Under the pieces are notes generated by a model. The model saw only the letters and a program-made list of their open reading frames with translations, did no database searches and was not told the DNA's origin. A stretch of DNA of 64,000 nucleotides. It comes from DASSLY01 sp035689185 (GTDB lineage Bacteria; Actinomycetota; Actinomycetes; Actinomycetales; Dermatophilaceae). A program made the position numbers and the translations under genes. Positions 1 to 8,749 of this stretch are shown in pieces (position 1 is the stretch's first letter; each line of letters begins with the position of its first letter). The stretch covers positions 124,001-188,000 of the forward strand of contig DASSLY010000078.1 in assembly GCA_035689185.1 (NCBI GenBank). The letters run 5' to 3'.

Positions 1-224
1 CACGCCATCGGTCAACCAAGGGATTCCCCTGCTGCAAAGCGGTGTCCGCGACCCACTGACCAAACAGCTTGGCCGACTCCTCAGCCGGTTCCTGCCAAGC
101 CCCGCCCCCGCGAGCACGTCGGTCCTTCGTTTCGGTCATCGAACCCGAACGGAGTCATCGTCGCCGCCCAAGCCACGACGGGCCAAGCCCGGCTGGTACC
201 CCGGTGTGCAGGCAGGGGCCTGAC

Positions 225-1646
225 ATGAATCTCTCCGAACGCCTCAAGGCGGCCCGCGGCGAGGATGTCGTACCGACGGTCCCAGACGCCAAGCCGACGT
301 CACCCGCCAACGGGAGCACAGTACACGTCGGGGCCGTAGAACCTGCGGCTCGGGTGACCCTCCGCAAGCCGGTGGTCGCCTCGGCAACGGGACCGTCAGG
401 TGCCAAGACGCCAGCCGCGTCCCAGGCCCCAGCGAGCGACTCCCTGACCAGGCTGAAGGACCGGGCGGCCACGTCCCTGTTCGAGCGCATGGGCGCCCGT
501 CTCAATGACCCCTCCTTGAGCGAGGACCAGCTGCACGCACTGGTTCGCACCGAGCTCAACGGTGTGGTCGAGGCCGAGAAGGTGCCGCTGAGCAGTGAGC
601 AGCGGCAGCGGCTGATCCGCGACGTCGAGGATGACGTGCTCGGTCACGGACCGCTGGAGCGGCTTCTCAACGACCCCAGCGTGACTGAGATCATGGTCAA
701 CGGGCCGGACATGGTCTACGTCGAGCAGCACGGCAAGCTGACCCGCTCCCCAGTCCGTTTCAACTCAGAGGACCATCTGCGTCGCGTCATCGAGCGGATC
801 GTCACCCGAGTCGGGCGCCGGATCGACGAGTCGTCCCCGCTGGTTGACGCCCGCCTTGCCGACGGTTCCCGCGTCAACGCGGTCATTCCGCCGCTGGCCT
901 TCAGCGGGTCCACGCTCACGATTCGCAAGTTCTCCAAGGATCCGTTCAAGGTGAACGACCTCATCTCCTTCGGGACGCTGACGCCCGAGATGGCCGAACT
1001 GCTGCGCGCCTGCGTCGAGGCCCGGCTCAACATCATCGTGTCCGGCGGTACCGGCACCGGCAAGACGACGCTGCTCAACGTGCTGTCCTCCTTCATCCCG
1101 GAGGGGGAGCGGATCATCACGATCGAGGACGCCGTCGAGCTGCAGTTGCAGCAGGAGCACCTCGTCCGGCTCGAGAGCCGGCCGCCGAACGTCGAGGGCA
1201 AGGGCGAGATCGGCATCCGTGAACTGGTGCGCAACTCGCTGCGGATGCGCCCGGACCGCATCGTCGTGGGGGAGGTCCGTGGCGGAGAGAGCCTCGACAT
1301 GCTGCAGGCGATGAACACGGGCCACGACGGCTCCTTGACCACCGTCCACGCCAACAGCGCCAGCCAGGCCCTGGCCCGCATCGAGACGATGGTGCTCACC
1401 GCCGGCGTGGGCCTCCCCGTGCGGGTGGTCCGGGAGCAGATGGCCTCGGCCTTCCGGCTGCTCGTCCACCTGACGCGGTTCCGCGACGGCACCCGCCGGG
1501 TCACGGCCATCACCGAGGTGGTGGGCATGGAACACGACGCCGTCGTCCTCCAGGTCCTGTTCGACTTCGACTGGGCGGCCGGCGCCGGGGCCGACGGCCG
1601 CCACCTGGGCACGCTGCGCCCGACGGGCATCCCGCCGACGCGCTGA
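225..1646 (+). CDS. cpaF: CpaF/TadA-type secretion ATPase (orphan)
   Basis: A hexameric ATPase that powers assembly or retraction of Tad/Flp-type pili at the cytoplasmic membrane. The 473-aa product has a variable N-terminal region of about 100 residues, then the conserved CpaF N-terminal domain and RecA-like core. The Walker A motif GGTGTGKTT lies near residue 274, the Asp-box ITIEDAVEL near 300, and GEVRGGE followed by the His-box GSLTTVHANS further on. I chose the ATG at 225 because the protein then starts with NLSERLKAA, usual for the family; the frame is open from 69. It ends at RPTGIPPTR, where most relatives continue for roughly 20 residues, and no tadB/tadC follows: the next gene is convergent. 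Family assignment is firm; the pilus role is inferred. Confidence 0.92.
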   Translation: MNLSERLKAARGEDVVPTVPDAKPTSPANGSTVHVGAVEPAARVTLRKPVVASATGPSGAKTPAASQAPASDSLTRLKDRAATSLFERMGARLNDPSLSEDQLHALVRTELNGVVEAEKVPLSSEQRQRLIRDVEDDVLGHGPLERLLNDPSVTEIMVNGPDMVYVEQHGKLTRSPVRFNSEDHLRRVIERIVTRVGRRIDESSPLVDARLADGSRVNAVIPPLAFSGSTLTIRKFSKDPFKVNDLISFGTLTPEMAELLRACVEARLNIIVSGGTGTGKTTLLNVLSSFIPEGERIITIEDAVELQLQQEHLVRLESRPPNVEGKGEIGIRELVRNSLRMRPDRIVVGEVRGGESLDMLQAMNTGHDGSLTTVHANSASQALARIETMVLTAGVGLPVRVVREQMASAFRLLVHLTRFRDGTRRVTAITEVVGMEHDAVVLQVLFDFDWAAGAGADGRHLGTLRPTGIPPTR

Positions 1647-1658
1647 TCGGGCGGGCTC

Positions 1659-2360
1659 TCAGCGCCCGGCCGTCTCCAGGGCGTCCGCCATGCGGTCGAC
1701 GTGGTCCGAGAACACGCCGTCGACCCCCATCCGCAGGGTCTCGAGCAGGATCGGGGGGTGCTGGCAGTCCCACGCCAGGGCGAGGACGCCGAAGCGGTGG
1801 AAGAGGGTCACGAAGCCCGTGGTCCAGTCGCTGTGGTGCAGGTTCACGGCGTCGACGCCGGCCTCGGCGAGGGTGGCCGCCCGGCGCTCGACGCCCTCCT
1901 TCATGAGCCGGCGCCGGGTGGAGTCCACCAGCCGGGCGCCGGGCGCCACCTCCCGCCACGCCGCCACCGTCTCCCACTCCGGGTGGCACAGCCACAGCCG
2001 GTTCTCGGCCCCCGCCCGGCGGGCGGCGTCCGCTACCGCCGGCGCCGCATCCGGGTCCTTCAGGTCGAGGCACAGGTCGAAGTCGGCGCCACAGGCGTCG
2101 TACAGCTCGTCCAGGCTGGGGACGTGGTCGGGCAGCCCTGACCGGGGCACCGCCGAGAAGGGTCGCTTCCGGAGGCCCGTCCGCACCACGCCGTCGTGGT
2201 CGAGCACGGCGACGCCGTCGGACGTGAGCCACACGTCGCTCTCCAGCCCGGTGGCGCCCAGCCGGAGCGCCAGTCGGAAGGCGTCGATCGTGTTCTCGGG
2301 GGCGTGGGCCCGCGCGCCGCGGTGGGCGAACCCGATCGGGGGGCGCAGGAGCGGCTCCAC
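1659..2360 (-). CDS. Glycerophosphodiester phosphodiesterase family protein
   Basis: Predicted to hydrolyse glycerophosphodiesters to glycerol-3-phosphate and an alcohol. The 233-aa TIM-barrel protein shows the GDPD signature HRGARAHAPENT at residues 13-24, the metal-binding LESDVWLTSDGVAVLDHD segment around residues 38-56, and the late NLHHSDW and DGVFSDH motifs. It uses a GTG start. No signal peptide is visible, so it is probably cytosolic, working on deacylated phospholipids. It converges with cpaF, 12 bp away, and lies 60 bp downstream of the sensor kinase on the same strand. Substrate is not determined by the sequence. Confidence 0.9.
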   Translation of the reverse strand: MEPLLRPPIGFAHRGARAHAPENTIDAFRLALRLGATGLESDVWLTSDGVAVLDHDGVVRTGLRKRPFSAVPRSGLPDHVPSLDELYDACGADFDLCLDLKDPDAAPAVADAARRAGAENRLWLCHPEWETVAAWREVAPGARLVDSTRRRLMKEGVERRAATLAEAGVDAVNLHHSDWTTGFVTLFHRFGVLALAWDCQHPPILLETLRMGVDGVFSDHVDRMADALETAGR

Positions 2361-2420
2361 CCCGGCAGCCTGGCACGCCGGCGGCAGTGAGCGAGCGCCA
2401 GGACGGCGCGGGCGAACCGG

Positions 2421-4295
2421 TTACGAGACGCTGATCGTCTGGGAGCTCGAGCAGGGGAGCGAGAACACGAACCGGCTGCCGACGCCGAGGCGGCTCTCGC
2501 ACCAGATGCGGCCGCCCATGGCCTCCACGATCCGCCGGCACACGTACAGCCCGATGCCGACCCCACCGTGGGACCGGGTCGACGAGCCGTCGATCTGGTG
2601 GAAGCGCTCGAAGAGGTGGGGGAGGTCGCCGCTGAAGATCCCCGGGCCGGCGTCGACGACGGCGACCTCGGCCGCCCCGTCCCGCTCGGCCAGCTCCAGG
2701 CGGACCTCGCCCTGGGAATGCTGGAGGGCGTTGTCGAGCAGGTGGCGGACCACCTGGGCCACGCGGTCGGCGTCCACGTCGACCTCCACCGGCCGGTCCG
2801 GCATGCGCAGCACGACCCGGCCCCCGGCCTGGGGCTCGAGGAGGCCCCTGAGGTCGACCGGGCGCAGGTCGAGCGTCGCCGAGCGCTCCTCGATGGCGGA
2901 GATGAACAGCAGGTCCTCGATGAGCCGCTCGAGCCGGCCGACGCTGGCGTCCACCGCCTGGAGGGCCTGGAGGCGCCGGTCCTCCGAAAGGGTGTCGCCC
3001 CGCCGGATGAGGGTCTTGAGAAAGCCCTTCATCACCGTGATCGGGGTGCGCAGCTCGTGGCCGATCACCGCCACGAAGTCGGCCTTGAGGGCGTCGGTGC
3101 GGCGGGCGGCGGTCACGTCGTCGAGCACGAGGACCCTGCCGCTGATGCGGCCGTCGGCGGCCCGCACCGGGCGCACCATGGCGCGGTACACGCGGGGCTC
3201 GGAGACGCCCACCACGACCTCGGCGGAGCCGTCCCGGCCGGCGCTCAGCATGCGCTCCAGCTCGGGGTGCCCGAGGCGCCCGACCACCGGCCGGCCACGG
3301 TCGAAGCCGCCGGAGAGACCGAACACCGTGGCGGCGGCGCCGTTGACCTCGATGAGGCGACCGGCCTCGTCCACCAGCACGAGGGGCTGGGCGACGGCGT
3401 GGGCCACGGAGGCGACGCGCTGCTGCTGGTCGAGCACGGTCTTGTGCAGCTGGGAGGCGAGGAGGCACACGGCGGCCTGGCTGGCGAAGCGCTCCAGCAC
3501 GGTGCGCCCGGCGACCGGCGGCACGTCGGGCAGCAGGATGACCACGCGGCCGAGCGAGCGACCCCCGGCCCGCAGCGGCAGGCCGACGGCGACCTGGCCG
3601 ACCAGCCCCATGGCCGCCACCACCGGGTTGTCGGTGCGGTCCACCCTCACGTCGTCGCCCGTGACGAGGGTGCGGAAGCCCGGCAGCCGCGAGGCGGCGG
3701 CCAGCCGCTCGGGGTCGATGCCCCGGTAGTGGGCGACCCGCACCACCCCGTCGGCCGACAGGGCGCACAGGCTGGCGTCGATGCCGAACAGGTCGCGGGC
3801 GGCGTCGAGGATGCGCGCCGCCATGGTGGACGGGTCGAGGTCGCGGGCGATCCCGGCGAGCGACGAGAGCAGCTCGGGGAGGGCCTCCGGCGTCGTCGCC
3901 GCCCGCCGCTGGAGCACGGCGACGGCGGCCGAGGCGAAGAGGGCGATCGTCTCGTTCTCGGTGCCCTCGATGGAGCTGGTGACGACCAGGGCACCCCGCC
4001 CGCCGCCGCCCAGCAGCAGGGGCTCGGCGACGACGCCGGTCCGGCCGTCCGCGTCGCGGCGCCGGGCGGTCCGGCACGTCTCGATGGCCGCCCGCACGGC
4101 GGCCCGCTCCAGGTCGCCGGGCGACCCGCCGGCGAGGGTGACCAGCTCGCCGCCGGCTACCACCACGACGGCGCCGCTTCGGCCGGCGGCGGCGGCCACG
4201 GCCCCGGCGACGGCGTCGGCGAGCAGCCGGTCCGGGTCGGTGCCGGCCGCCAACCCGCCCAGCACCGAATGCAGTAGCGAGAGCGACCGTTCCAC
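2421..4295 (-). CDS. Multi-domain sensor histidine kinase (GAF-GAF-PAS-HisKA-HATPase)
   Basis: A 624-aa histidine kinase without obvious membrane segments. The N-terminal 300 residues look like two GAF-type sensory modules, followed by a PAS-like segment (LDQQQRVASVAHAVAQPLVL onward) and a HisKA domain with the phospho-acceptor motif VIGHELRTPITVMKGF. The ATPase part has the N box LLDNALQHS, DAGPGI, the F box LFERFHQIDG and the G2 box GVGIGLYVCRRI, so it looks catalytically complete. It starts with GTG. No response regulator gene is adjacent, so the partner must be elsewhere. The signal is unknown; two GAF domains suggest a small-molecule or redox/light input, which is inference only. Confidence 0.9.
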   Translation of the reverse strand: MERSLSLLHSVLGGLAAGTDPDRLLADAVAGAVAAAAGRSGAVVVVAGGELVTLAGGSPGDLERAAVRAAIETCRTARRRDADGRTGVVAEPLLLGGGGRGALVVTSSIEGTENETIALFASAAVAVLQRRAATTPEALPELLSSLAGIARDLDPSTMAARILDAARDLFGIDASLCALSADGVVRVAHYRGIDPERLAAASRLPGFRTLVTGDDVRVDRTDNPVVAAMGLVGQVAVGLPLRAGGRSLGRVVILLPDVPPVAGRTVLERFASQAAVCLLASQLHKTVLDQQQRVASVAHAVAQPLVLVDEAGRLIEVNGAAATVFGLSGGFDRGRPVVGRLGHPELERMLSAGRDGSAEVVVGVSEPRVYRAMVRPVRAADGRISGRVLVLDDVTAARRTDALKADFVAVIGHELRTPITVMKGFLKTLIRRGDTLSEDRRLQALQAVDASVGRLERLIEDLLFISAIEERSATLDLRPVDLRGLLEPQAGGRVVLRMPDRPVEVDVDADRVAQVVRHLLDNALQHSQGEVRLELAERDGAAEVAVVDAGPGIFSGDLPHLFERFHQIDGSSTRSHGGVGIGLYVCRRIVEAMGGRIWCESRLGVGSRFVFSLPCSSSQTISVS

Positions 4296-4466
4296 CGGTT
4301 CCGGTATCGACCCGGGCCGTCCGGCGCTTGAGCGCGGGGGCGGTCGCGCCGATGACTAGGGGAAGCCCGGGACGGGGATGACACCGATGGAATCCTCAAT
4401 GTGGCCGGGGAGCACGCCGATGACAACGGGAGTCCGATGAGACGACGACGGGGTCGGGAGGAAACC

Positions 4467-4832
4467 ATGGCGATCATCCGGGCGAGCTGTCCCACATGCG
4501 GCGACGTAGAGCTCACCACCAAGGACGTTCGCGTCCTCCTGTGCTCGACCACCTACGAGAGTTCGTACGCCTTCCAGTGCCCGCGCTGCCGGGTCGCCGT
4601 GGCCAAGCCGGCCGAGGCCAGGGTCGTGGACGTCCTGCTGGCGTCGGGCATCCCCCTCTCGGTGTGGCACATGCCCGCCGAACTGGACGAACCGCGCAAC
4701 GGCCCGCCGATCAACTACGACGACCTCCTGGAGTTCCACTTCCGCCTGGGTAGCGGCGCCGACCTCGACGCGCTCCTGGCCGGCGGGCCGCGGCGGCGGC
4801 TGGAGGGTGCGCAGTCCCCGGACCTACCCTGA
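4467..4832 (+). CDS. Small zinc-ribbon protein, unknown function
   Basis: 121-aa protein with one four-cysteine zinc ribbon: CPTC near residue 8 and CPRC near residue 40. The remainder is acidic and helical (YDDLLEFHFRLG). I chose the ATG at 4467 because it follows a strong Shine-Dalgarno sequence (gggaggaaacc); the frame is open upstream to 4401 but without a comparable site. The start of MAIIRASCPTCG is typical of actinobacterial zinc-ribbon proteins that may bind nucleic acid or a partner protein. No specific function can be assigned. It runs divergently from the sensor kinase and is followed 5 bp later by a small membrane protein. Confidence 0.8.
   Translation: MAIIRASCPTCGDVELTTKDVRVLLCSTTYESSYAFQCPRCRVAVAKPAEARVVDVLLASGIPLSVWHMPAELDEPRNGPPINYDDLLEFHFRLGSGADLDALLAGGPRRRLEGAQSPDLP
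4825..4830 (+). promoter_or_regulatory. -10 box TACCCT of a leaderless-type gene
   Basis: TACCCT fits the TANNNT actinobacterial -10 pattern and ends 7 nt before the ATG at 4838, so transcription would begin at or next to the start codon. There is no Shine-Dalgarno sequence for that gene, which supports leaderless expression. The box overlaps the end of the upstream reading frame. Confidence 0.45.
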
Positions 4833-4837
4833 GACCG

Positions 4838-5035
4838 ATGGCCTTCGCCCTCGTGCCCCTGCTGGTCGTCGTCGCCATGGTGATCCTGGTGGGCCGCGCC
4901 GTCTCGCGGGTGGCCGACGAGGCCGACCAGCTGCGCATGGCGCTCGTGCGGGTCAACGACCTCCGGCCCGACCTGGCCGAGGTCGCGGCCGGCGTCCGGC
5001 GCCTCCGCGACCAGCTCGACCGCTTCGGCGGGTAG
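4838..5035 (+). CDS. Small single-pass membrane protein
   Basis: 65-aa protein with one N-terminal membrane helix (FALVPLLVVVAMVILVG, residues 3-19) and a short amphipathic, probably coiled-coil tail (ADQLRMALVRVNDLRPDLAE). The start is ATG with no ribosome binding site but with a -10 box 7 nt upstream. It lies just before the Tat genes and could be a small accessory membrane protein, but nothing in the sequence assigns a function. Confidence 0.65.
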   Translation: MAFALVPLLVVVAMVILVGRAVSRVADEADQLRMALVRVNDLRPDLAEVAAGVRRLRDQLDRFGG

Positions 5036-5066
5036 CGGCTGCCGCGGCTAGGCCCCAGCCCCGCTC

Positions 5067-5072
5067 TACACT
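5067..5072 (+). promoter_or_regulatory. -10 box TACACT for the Tat genes
   Basis: TACACT matches TANNNT and lies 6 nt before the GTG start at 5079, again predicting a leaderless transcript. No convincing -35 hexamer is present 16-18 bp upstream, which is common for such promoters in high-GC actinobacteria. Confidence 0.5.
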
Positions 5073-5078
5073 CGTTCC

Positions 5079-5342
5079 GTGGGCAGCATCGGTCCCGCCG
5101 AGATCCTGGTCGTCCTCGTGGTGGCCTTGGTCGTCCTCGGCCCCAACCGCCTTCCCGATGCCGCCCGCCAGGTCGGCAAGGCGCTGGCCGAGCTGCGCAA
5201 GATGACAGCCGGCGTCCAGGCCGAGGTGCGCAGCGCGTTCAACGAGCAGCCGCCGACCTACCCCGACGCGCCCGCCGAGCCCGCCGGCGGCCCGCCCCCG
5301 ACCCCAGCGCCCGAGCAGTCCGAGCCGCCGGCGCCGGTCTGA
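5079..5342 (+). CDS. tatB: Sec-independent translocase subunit TatA/TatB
   Basis: 87-aa component of the twin-arginine translocation system, which exports folded proteins. It has one N-terminal membrane helix (AEILVVLVVALVVLG, residues 6-20), the hinge GPNRLPDAARQVG and an amphipathic helix KALAELRKM, followed by a Pro-rich tail. GPxRLPxxARxxGK plus ELRKM resembles TatB more than TatA, but the two are hard to separate from sequence alone. It starts with GTG, without a ribosome binding site and next to a -10 box. It lies 43 bp upstream of tatC. Confidence 0.85.
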   Translation: MGSIGPAEILVVLVVALVVLGPNRLPDAARQVGKALAELRKMTAGVQAEVRSAFNEQPPTYPDAPAEPAGGPPPTPAPEQSEPPAPV

Positions 5343-5385
5343 GCCGGCTGCGACAGCGGGGGAGTCAGCCATCGCCATCCGGGTC

Positions 5386-6129
5386 ATGAAGCGCCGCCGA
5401 GGCGAGTTGGCGACGCCCGACCGCATGACGCTGGTCGAGCACCTCACGGAGCTTCGCCGGCGGCTCATCATCTCGGCGGTGGCGATCGCGGCGGGGGCCA
5501 TCGTCGCCTTCGTCGCCTACAACGCCATCCTGCACTTCCTGATCCAGCCGTACTGCGACACCCTGCCGGCGGGCCAGAAGTGCTCGCTGTACATCACCGA
5601 CCCGCTGGAGGGCTTCGTCACCCGGCTCAAGGTGGCCACCTGGGTGGGTTTCCTGCTGGCCTCGCCGGTCGTGCTCTACCAGCTGTGGCGCTTCATCACC
5701 CCGGGCCTCAACCCCAACGAGAAGCGCTACGCCATCCCCTTCGTCCTGTCGTCGGTCGCCCTGTTCGTCTTCGGCGCGGTGGTGGCCTACCTCACCTTCC
5801 CCAAGGCCCTCCAGTTCCTCCTCTCCATCGGCGGCACCAATCTCACGCCGATCCTCAGCCCGTCGCGGTACCTCCGGCTGGTCATCCTCATGGACCTCGC
5901 CTTCGGCGTCGCGTTCCTGTTCCCGGTGGTGCTGGTGTTCCTGGAATTGGCGGGGGTCATCAGCAGCCGCCAGCTGACGAAGTGGTGGCGACCGGCCGTC
6001 GTGGTCATCTTCGTGATCGCCGCCGTCATCACGCCCAGCCAGGACCCCTACTCGCTGTTCTTCATGGCCATCCCGATGTGTGTCTTCTACGCAGGGGCGA
6101 TCGTCATCGGGAAGTTGCTCCATAAGTAG
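5386..6129 (+). CDS. tatC: Sec-independent translocase subunit TatC
   Basis: 247-aa multi-spanning membrane protein that recognises twin-arginine signal peptides and forms the Tat receptor with TatB. It has the family N-terminal motif TLVEHLTELRRR followed by about six membrane helices, and the conserved loop FVTRLKVATWVGF. The C-terminal helix pair ends in VIGKLLHK. The frame's ATG at 5386 is used; ATG 5413 is a shorter alternative. It forms an operon with the upstream TatA/B gene and is followed 34 bp later by a HelY helicase, an order also seen in mycobacteria (tatA, tatC, helY). Confidence 0.95.
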   Translation: MKRRRGELATPDRMTLVEHLTELRRRLIISAVAIAAGAIVAFVAYNAILHFLIQPYCDTLPAGQKCSLYITDPLEGFVTRLKVATWVGFLLASPVVLYQLWRFITPGLNPNEKRYAIPFVLSSVALFVFGAVVAYLTFPKALQFLLSIGGTNLTPILSPSRYLRLVILMDLAFGVAFLFPVVLVFLELAGVISSRQLTKWWRPAVVVIFVIAAVITPSQDPYSLFFMAIPMCVFYAGAIVIGKLLHK

Positions 6130-6163
6130 CCCGCCGGTGAGCGAGCCGGAGGTGAGCGAACCA

Positions 6164-8749
6164 ATGAGCGCCGTGCGCGACGCCTTCCTCGCCGGGCTCG
6201 GCTTCGAGGCGGACCCCTTCCAGCTGCGGTCCATCGACGCCCTCGACGCCGGCCGCTCGGTGGTGGTGGCCGCGCCCACCGGCTCCGGCAAGACAGTGGT
6301 GGCCGAGTACGCGGTGGCCAAGGCCCTGGCGGCCGGGGGCAAGGCCTTCTACACGACGCCGCTGAAGGCGCTGTCGAACCAGAAGTACGGCGACCTGGTG
6401 CGGGCCCACGGGGCCGGCCGGGTCGGCCTCCTCACCGGCGACAACTCGATCAACGGCGAGGCGCCGGTGGTGGTGATGACCACCGAGGTCCTGCGCAACA
6501 TGATCTACGCCGGCTCGCCCACCCTGGCCGGCCTGCGCTACGTCGTCCTCGACGAGGTCCACTACCTCCAGAACCCCTACCGGGGGGCGGTGTGGGAGGA
6601 GGTGATCGTCCACACCCCGCCCGAGGTCGACCTGGTGTGCCTGTCGGCCACCGTCTCGAACGCCGAGGAGTTCGCCGGCTGGGTGCAGGCGGTGCGGGGC
6701 GCCACCGCGGTGGTGATCGAGGACCGCCGGCCGGTGGAGCTGGAGCACCTGTACCTGGTGGGCGACCGGTCGGCCGAGCGCCTGCACCTGCTCCCCACGT
6801 TCGTGGACGGGCGCCCCAACCCCGAGGCGGCCGCCCTCGACAGCCGGGCCGCCGGCCCGCCCGTCCACCGGGGACGGCCCCGCCGGAGCCGCCTCTACAC
6901 GCCCCGGCGGGCGGAGACGGTCGAGCGCCTGGTGGACGAGGAGATGGTGCCCGCCATCTACTTCATCTTCAGCCGGGCCGCCTGCGACGACGCCGTCCAG
7001 CAGTGCATGGACTACGGGCTGCGCCTCACCACCTCGGAGGAGCGAGCCCAGATCCGCGCCATCGCCGAGGCCCGGGTCGAGCTGCTCTCCGACGCCGACC
7101 TCGACGTGCTCGGGTACGGGCCCTGGCTGGACGGGCTCGAGCACGGCTTCGCCGCCCACCACGCCGGCCTGGTCCCAGCCTTCAAGGAGGTCGTGGAAGC
7201 CTGCTTCTCGGCCGCCCTCGTGAAGGTCGTGTTCGCCACCGAGACGCTCTCGCTGGGCATCAACATGCCGGCCCGTTCGGTGGTCATCGAGAAGCTCACC
7301 AAGTTCGGCGGCGAGCGCCACGAGCCGCTCACGCCGGGTGAGTACACCCAGCTCACCGGCCGGGCCGGGCGGCGGGGCATCGACGACCTGGGCTACGCGG
7401 TGGTGCTGTGGTCGCCGTTCGTGCCCTTCGACCAGGTGGCCGGCCTGGCGTCCACCCGCACCTACGCCCTCACCTCCTCCTTTCGGCCCACGTACAACAT
7501 GGCCGCCAACCTGGTGCGCCGGTACCCGGCCGACGTGGCCCACCACCTGCTGAACCTCAGCTTCGCCCAGTACAACTCCGACGCCGAGGTGGTCCGCCTC
7601 GAGTCGCAGCTGGAGCGCAACCGCCAGTCGCTGGCCGAGGCCGAGGAGAAGGCCCGCTGCCACCTGGGCGACGTGGAGGAGTTCCGCCGCCTGCGCCGCA
7701 ACCCGCCGCCGCCGTCCGAATCGGCAGTGGCCGAGGCCCTGGCCAAGGTGCGCCCCGGCGACGTGCTGGTCGTGCCGGGCGGCAAGTCGGGCGGGCGGGT
7801 CGCCGTGCTCGCCACCTCGCAGCGCCGGGGCGGCGACGTGCGGGTCACCGCCCTCACGCCCGAGCGCCGGCGCGTCACCCTGTCGCCCCGCGACTTCCGC
7901 GTGCCGCCCCGGCCCCGCGGCCGGGTCGAGCTGCCCGTGCCCTACGCCCCGGCCAGCACCTCGTTCCAGCGGGCGGTCGCCCAGTCGCTGGCCCGGGCCC
8001 GGCTGAGCGGCGGCGAGGAGCACGGCCGCCGGCACCGCCCGGCCGAGGTCGTGGAGCACCCGGTGGCCGCCTGCCCGGACGCCACCCGCCACGTGCGGGC
8101 CGCCGAGCGGGCGGAGCGCCTGCGGCGGGAGGCCGAGTGGCTGGAGGGGCGCATCCGGGGCCACGCCGGCAGCCTGGCCCGCCAGTTCGACCGGGTGCTG
8201 CGGGTCCTGCGGGCCTGGGGCTACGTGGACGGGTGGTCGCTCACCGAGGCCGGCGAGCGCCTGGCCCGCACGTACCACGAGTGCGACCTGCTGGTTGCCG
8301 AGGCGGTGGGGAGCGGCCTGTTCGACGGCCTGGACGTGCCGGCGGTGGCCGGCCTGGCCTCGGTGTTCACCTACGAGCAGCGCCGGCCGGGGGCGGCGTC
8401 CCCGAAGATCCACCGGGCCGAGCTGCGCCGCCGCTGGGAGGAGGTCGAGCGGCTCGCCGGCGAGCTGCACGCGGTGGAGGAGGAGGCCGGCCTGCCCCTC
8501 ACCCGCCCGCCCGACCCGGGCTTCGCCACCGCCGCCGCCCGGTGGGCGGCCGGCCGCCCCCTCGACGACGTCCTCGCCGGCCAGGAGATGTCGGGCGGGG
8601 ACTTCGTGCGCAACGTCAAGCAGCTCATCGACCTGGTCCGCCAGATCGGCGACGCCGCCGCCGACCCGAACACGGCCGCCGCCGCCCGCTCGGCCGCCGA
8701 CCGCCTCTTCCGGGGCGTCGTCGCCGCCTCGTCCGTCGTCTCCCCGTGA
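6164..8749 (+). CDS. helY: HelY-type DEVH-box RNA helicase (Ski2/Mtr4-like)
   Basis: 861-aa superfamily 2 helicase, related to Ski2/Mtr4 RNA helicases and to mycobacterial HelY. Motif I is APTGSGKTVVAEYA near residue 37, motif II is the DEVH box VVLDEVHYLQN, motif III is LSATVSN, and motif VI is QLTGRAGRRGID. The C-terminal third has the helical domain of this family. I chose the ATG at 6164 because a GGAGG element sits at about 6147-6152; an in-frame GTG at 6137 is an alternative inside a short direct repeat of gtgagcgarcc. Linkage to tatC is conserved in actinobacteria. Probably acts in RNA turnover or structure remodelling. Confidence 0.92.
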   Translation: MSAVRDAFLAGLGFEADPFQLRSIDALDAGRSVVVAAPTGSGKTVVAEYAVAKALAAGGKAFYTTPLKALSNQKYGDLVRAHGAGRVGLLTGDNSINGEAPVVVMTTEVLRNMIYAGSPTLAGLRYVVLDEVHYLQNPYRGAVWEEVIVHTPPEVDLVCLSATVSNAEEFAGWVQAVRGATAVVIEDRRPVELEHLYLVGDRSAERLHLLPTFVDGRPNPEAAALDSRAAGPPVHRGRPRRSRLYTPRRAETVERLVDEEMVPAIYFIFSRAACDDAVQQCMDYGLRLTTSEERAQIRAIAEARVELLSDADLDVLGYGPWLDGLEHGFAAHHAGLVPAFKEVVEACFSAALVKVVFATETLSLGINMPARSVVIEKLTKFGGERHEPLTPGEYTQLTGRAGRRGIDDLGYAVVLWSPFVPFDQVAGLASTRTYALTSSFRPTYNMAANLVRRYPADVAHHLLNLSFAQYNSDAEVVRLESQLERNRQSLAEAEEKARCHLGDVEEFRRLRRNPPPPSESAVAEALAKVRPGDVLVVPGGKSGGRVAVLATSQRRGGDVRVTALTPERRRVTLSPRDFRVPPRPRGRVELPVPYAPASTSFQRAVAQSLARARLSGGEEHGRRHRPAEVVEHPVAACPDATRHVRAAERAERLRREAEWLEGRIRGHAGSLARQFDRVLRVLRAWGYVDGWSLTEAGERLARTYHECDLLVAEAVGSGLFDGLDVPAVAGLASVFTYEQRRPGAASPKIHRAELRRRWEEVERLAGELHAVEEEAGLPLTRPPDPGFATAAARWAAGRPLDDVLAGQEMSGGDFVRNVKQLIDLVRQIGDAAADPNTAAAARSAADRLFRGVVAASSVVSP

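Noticed and set aside
1..224. A partial gene at the left edge
   Set aside because: No frame gave a recognisable protein; the sequence before the cpaF ATG is treated as its upstream region.
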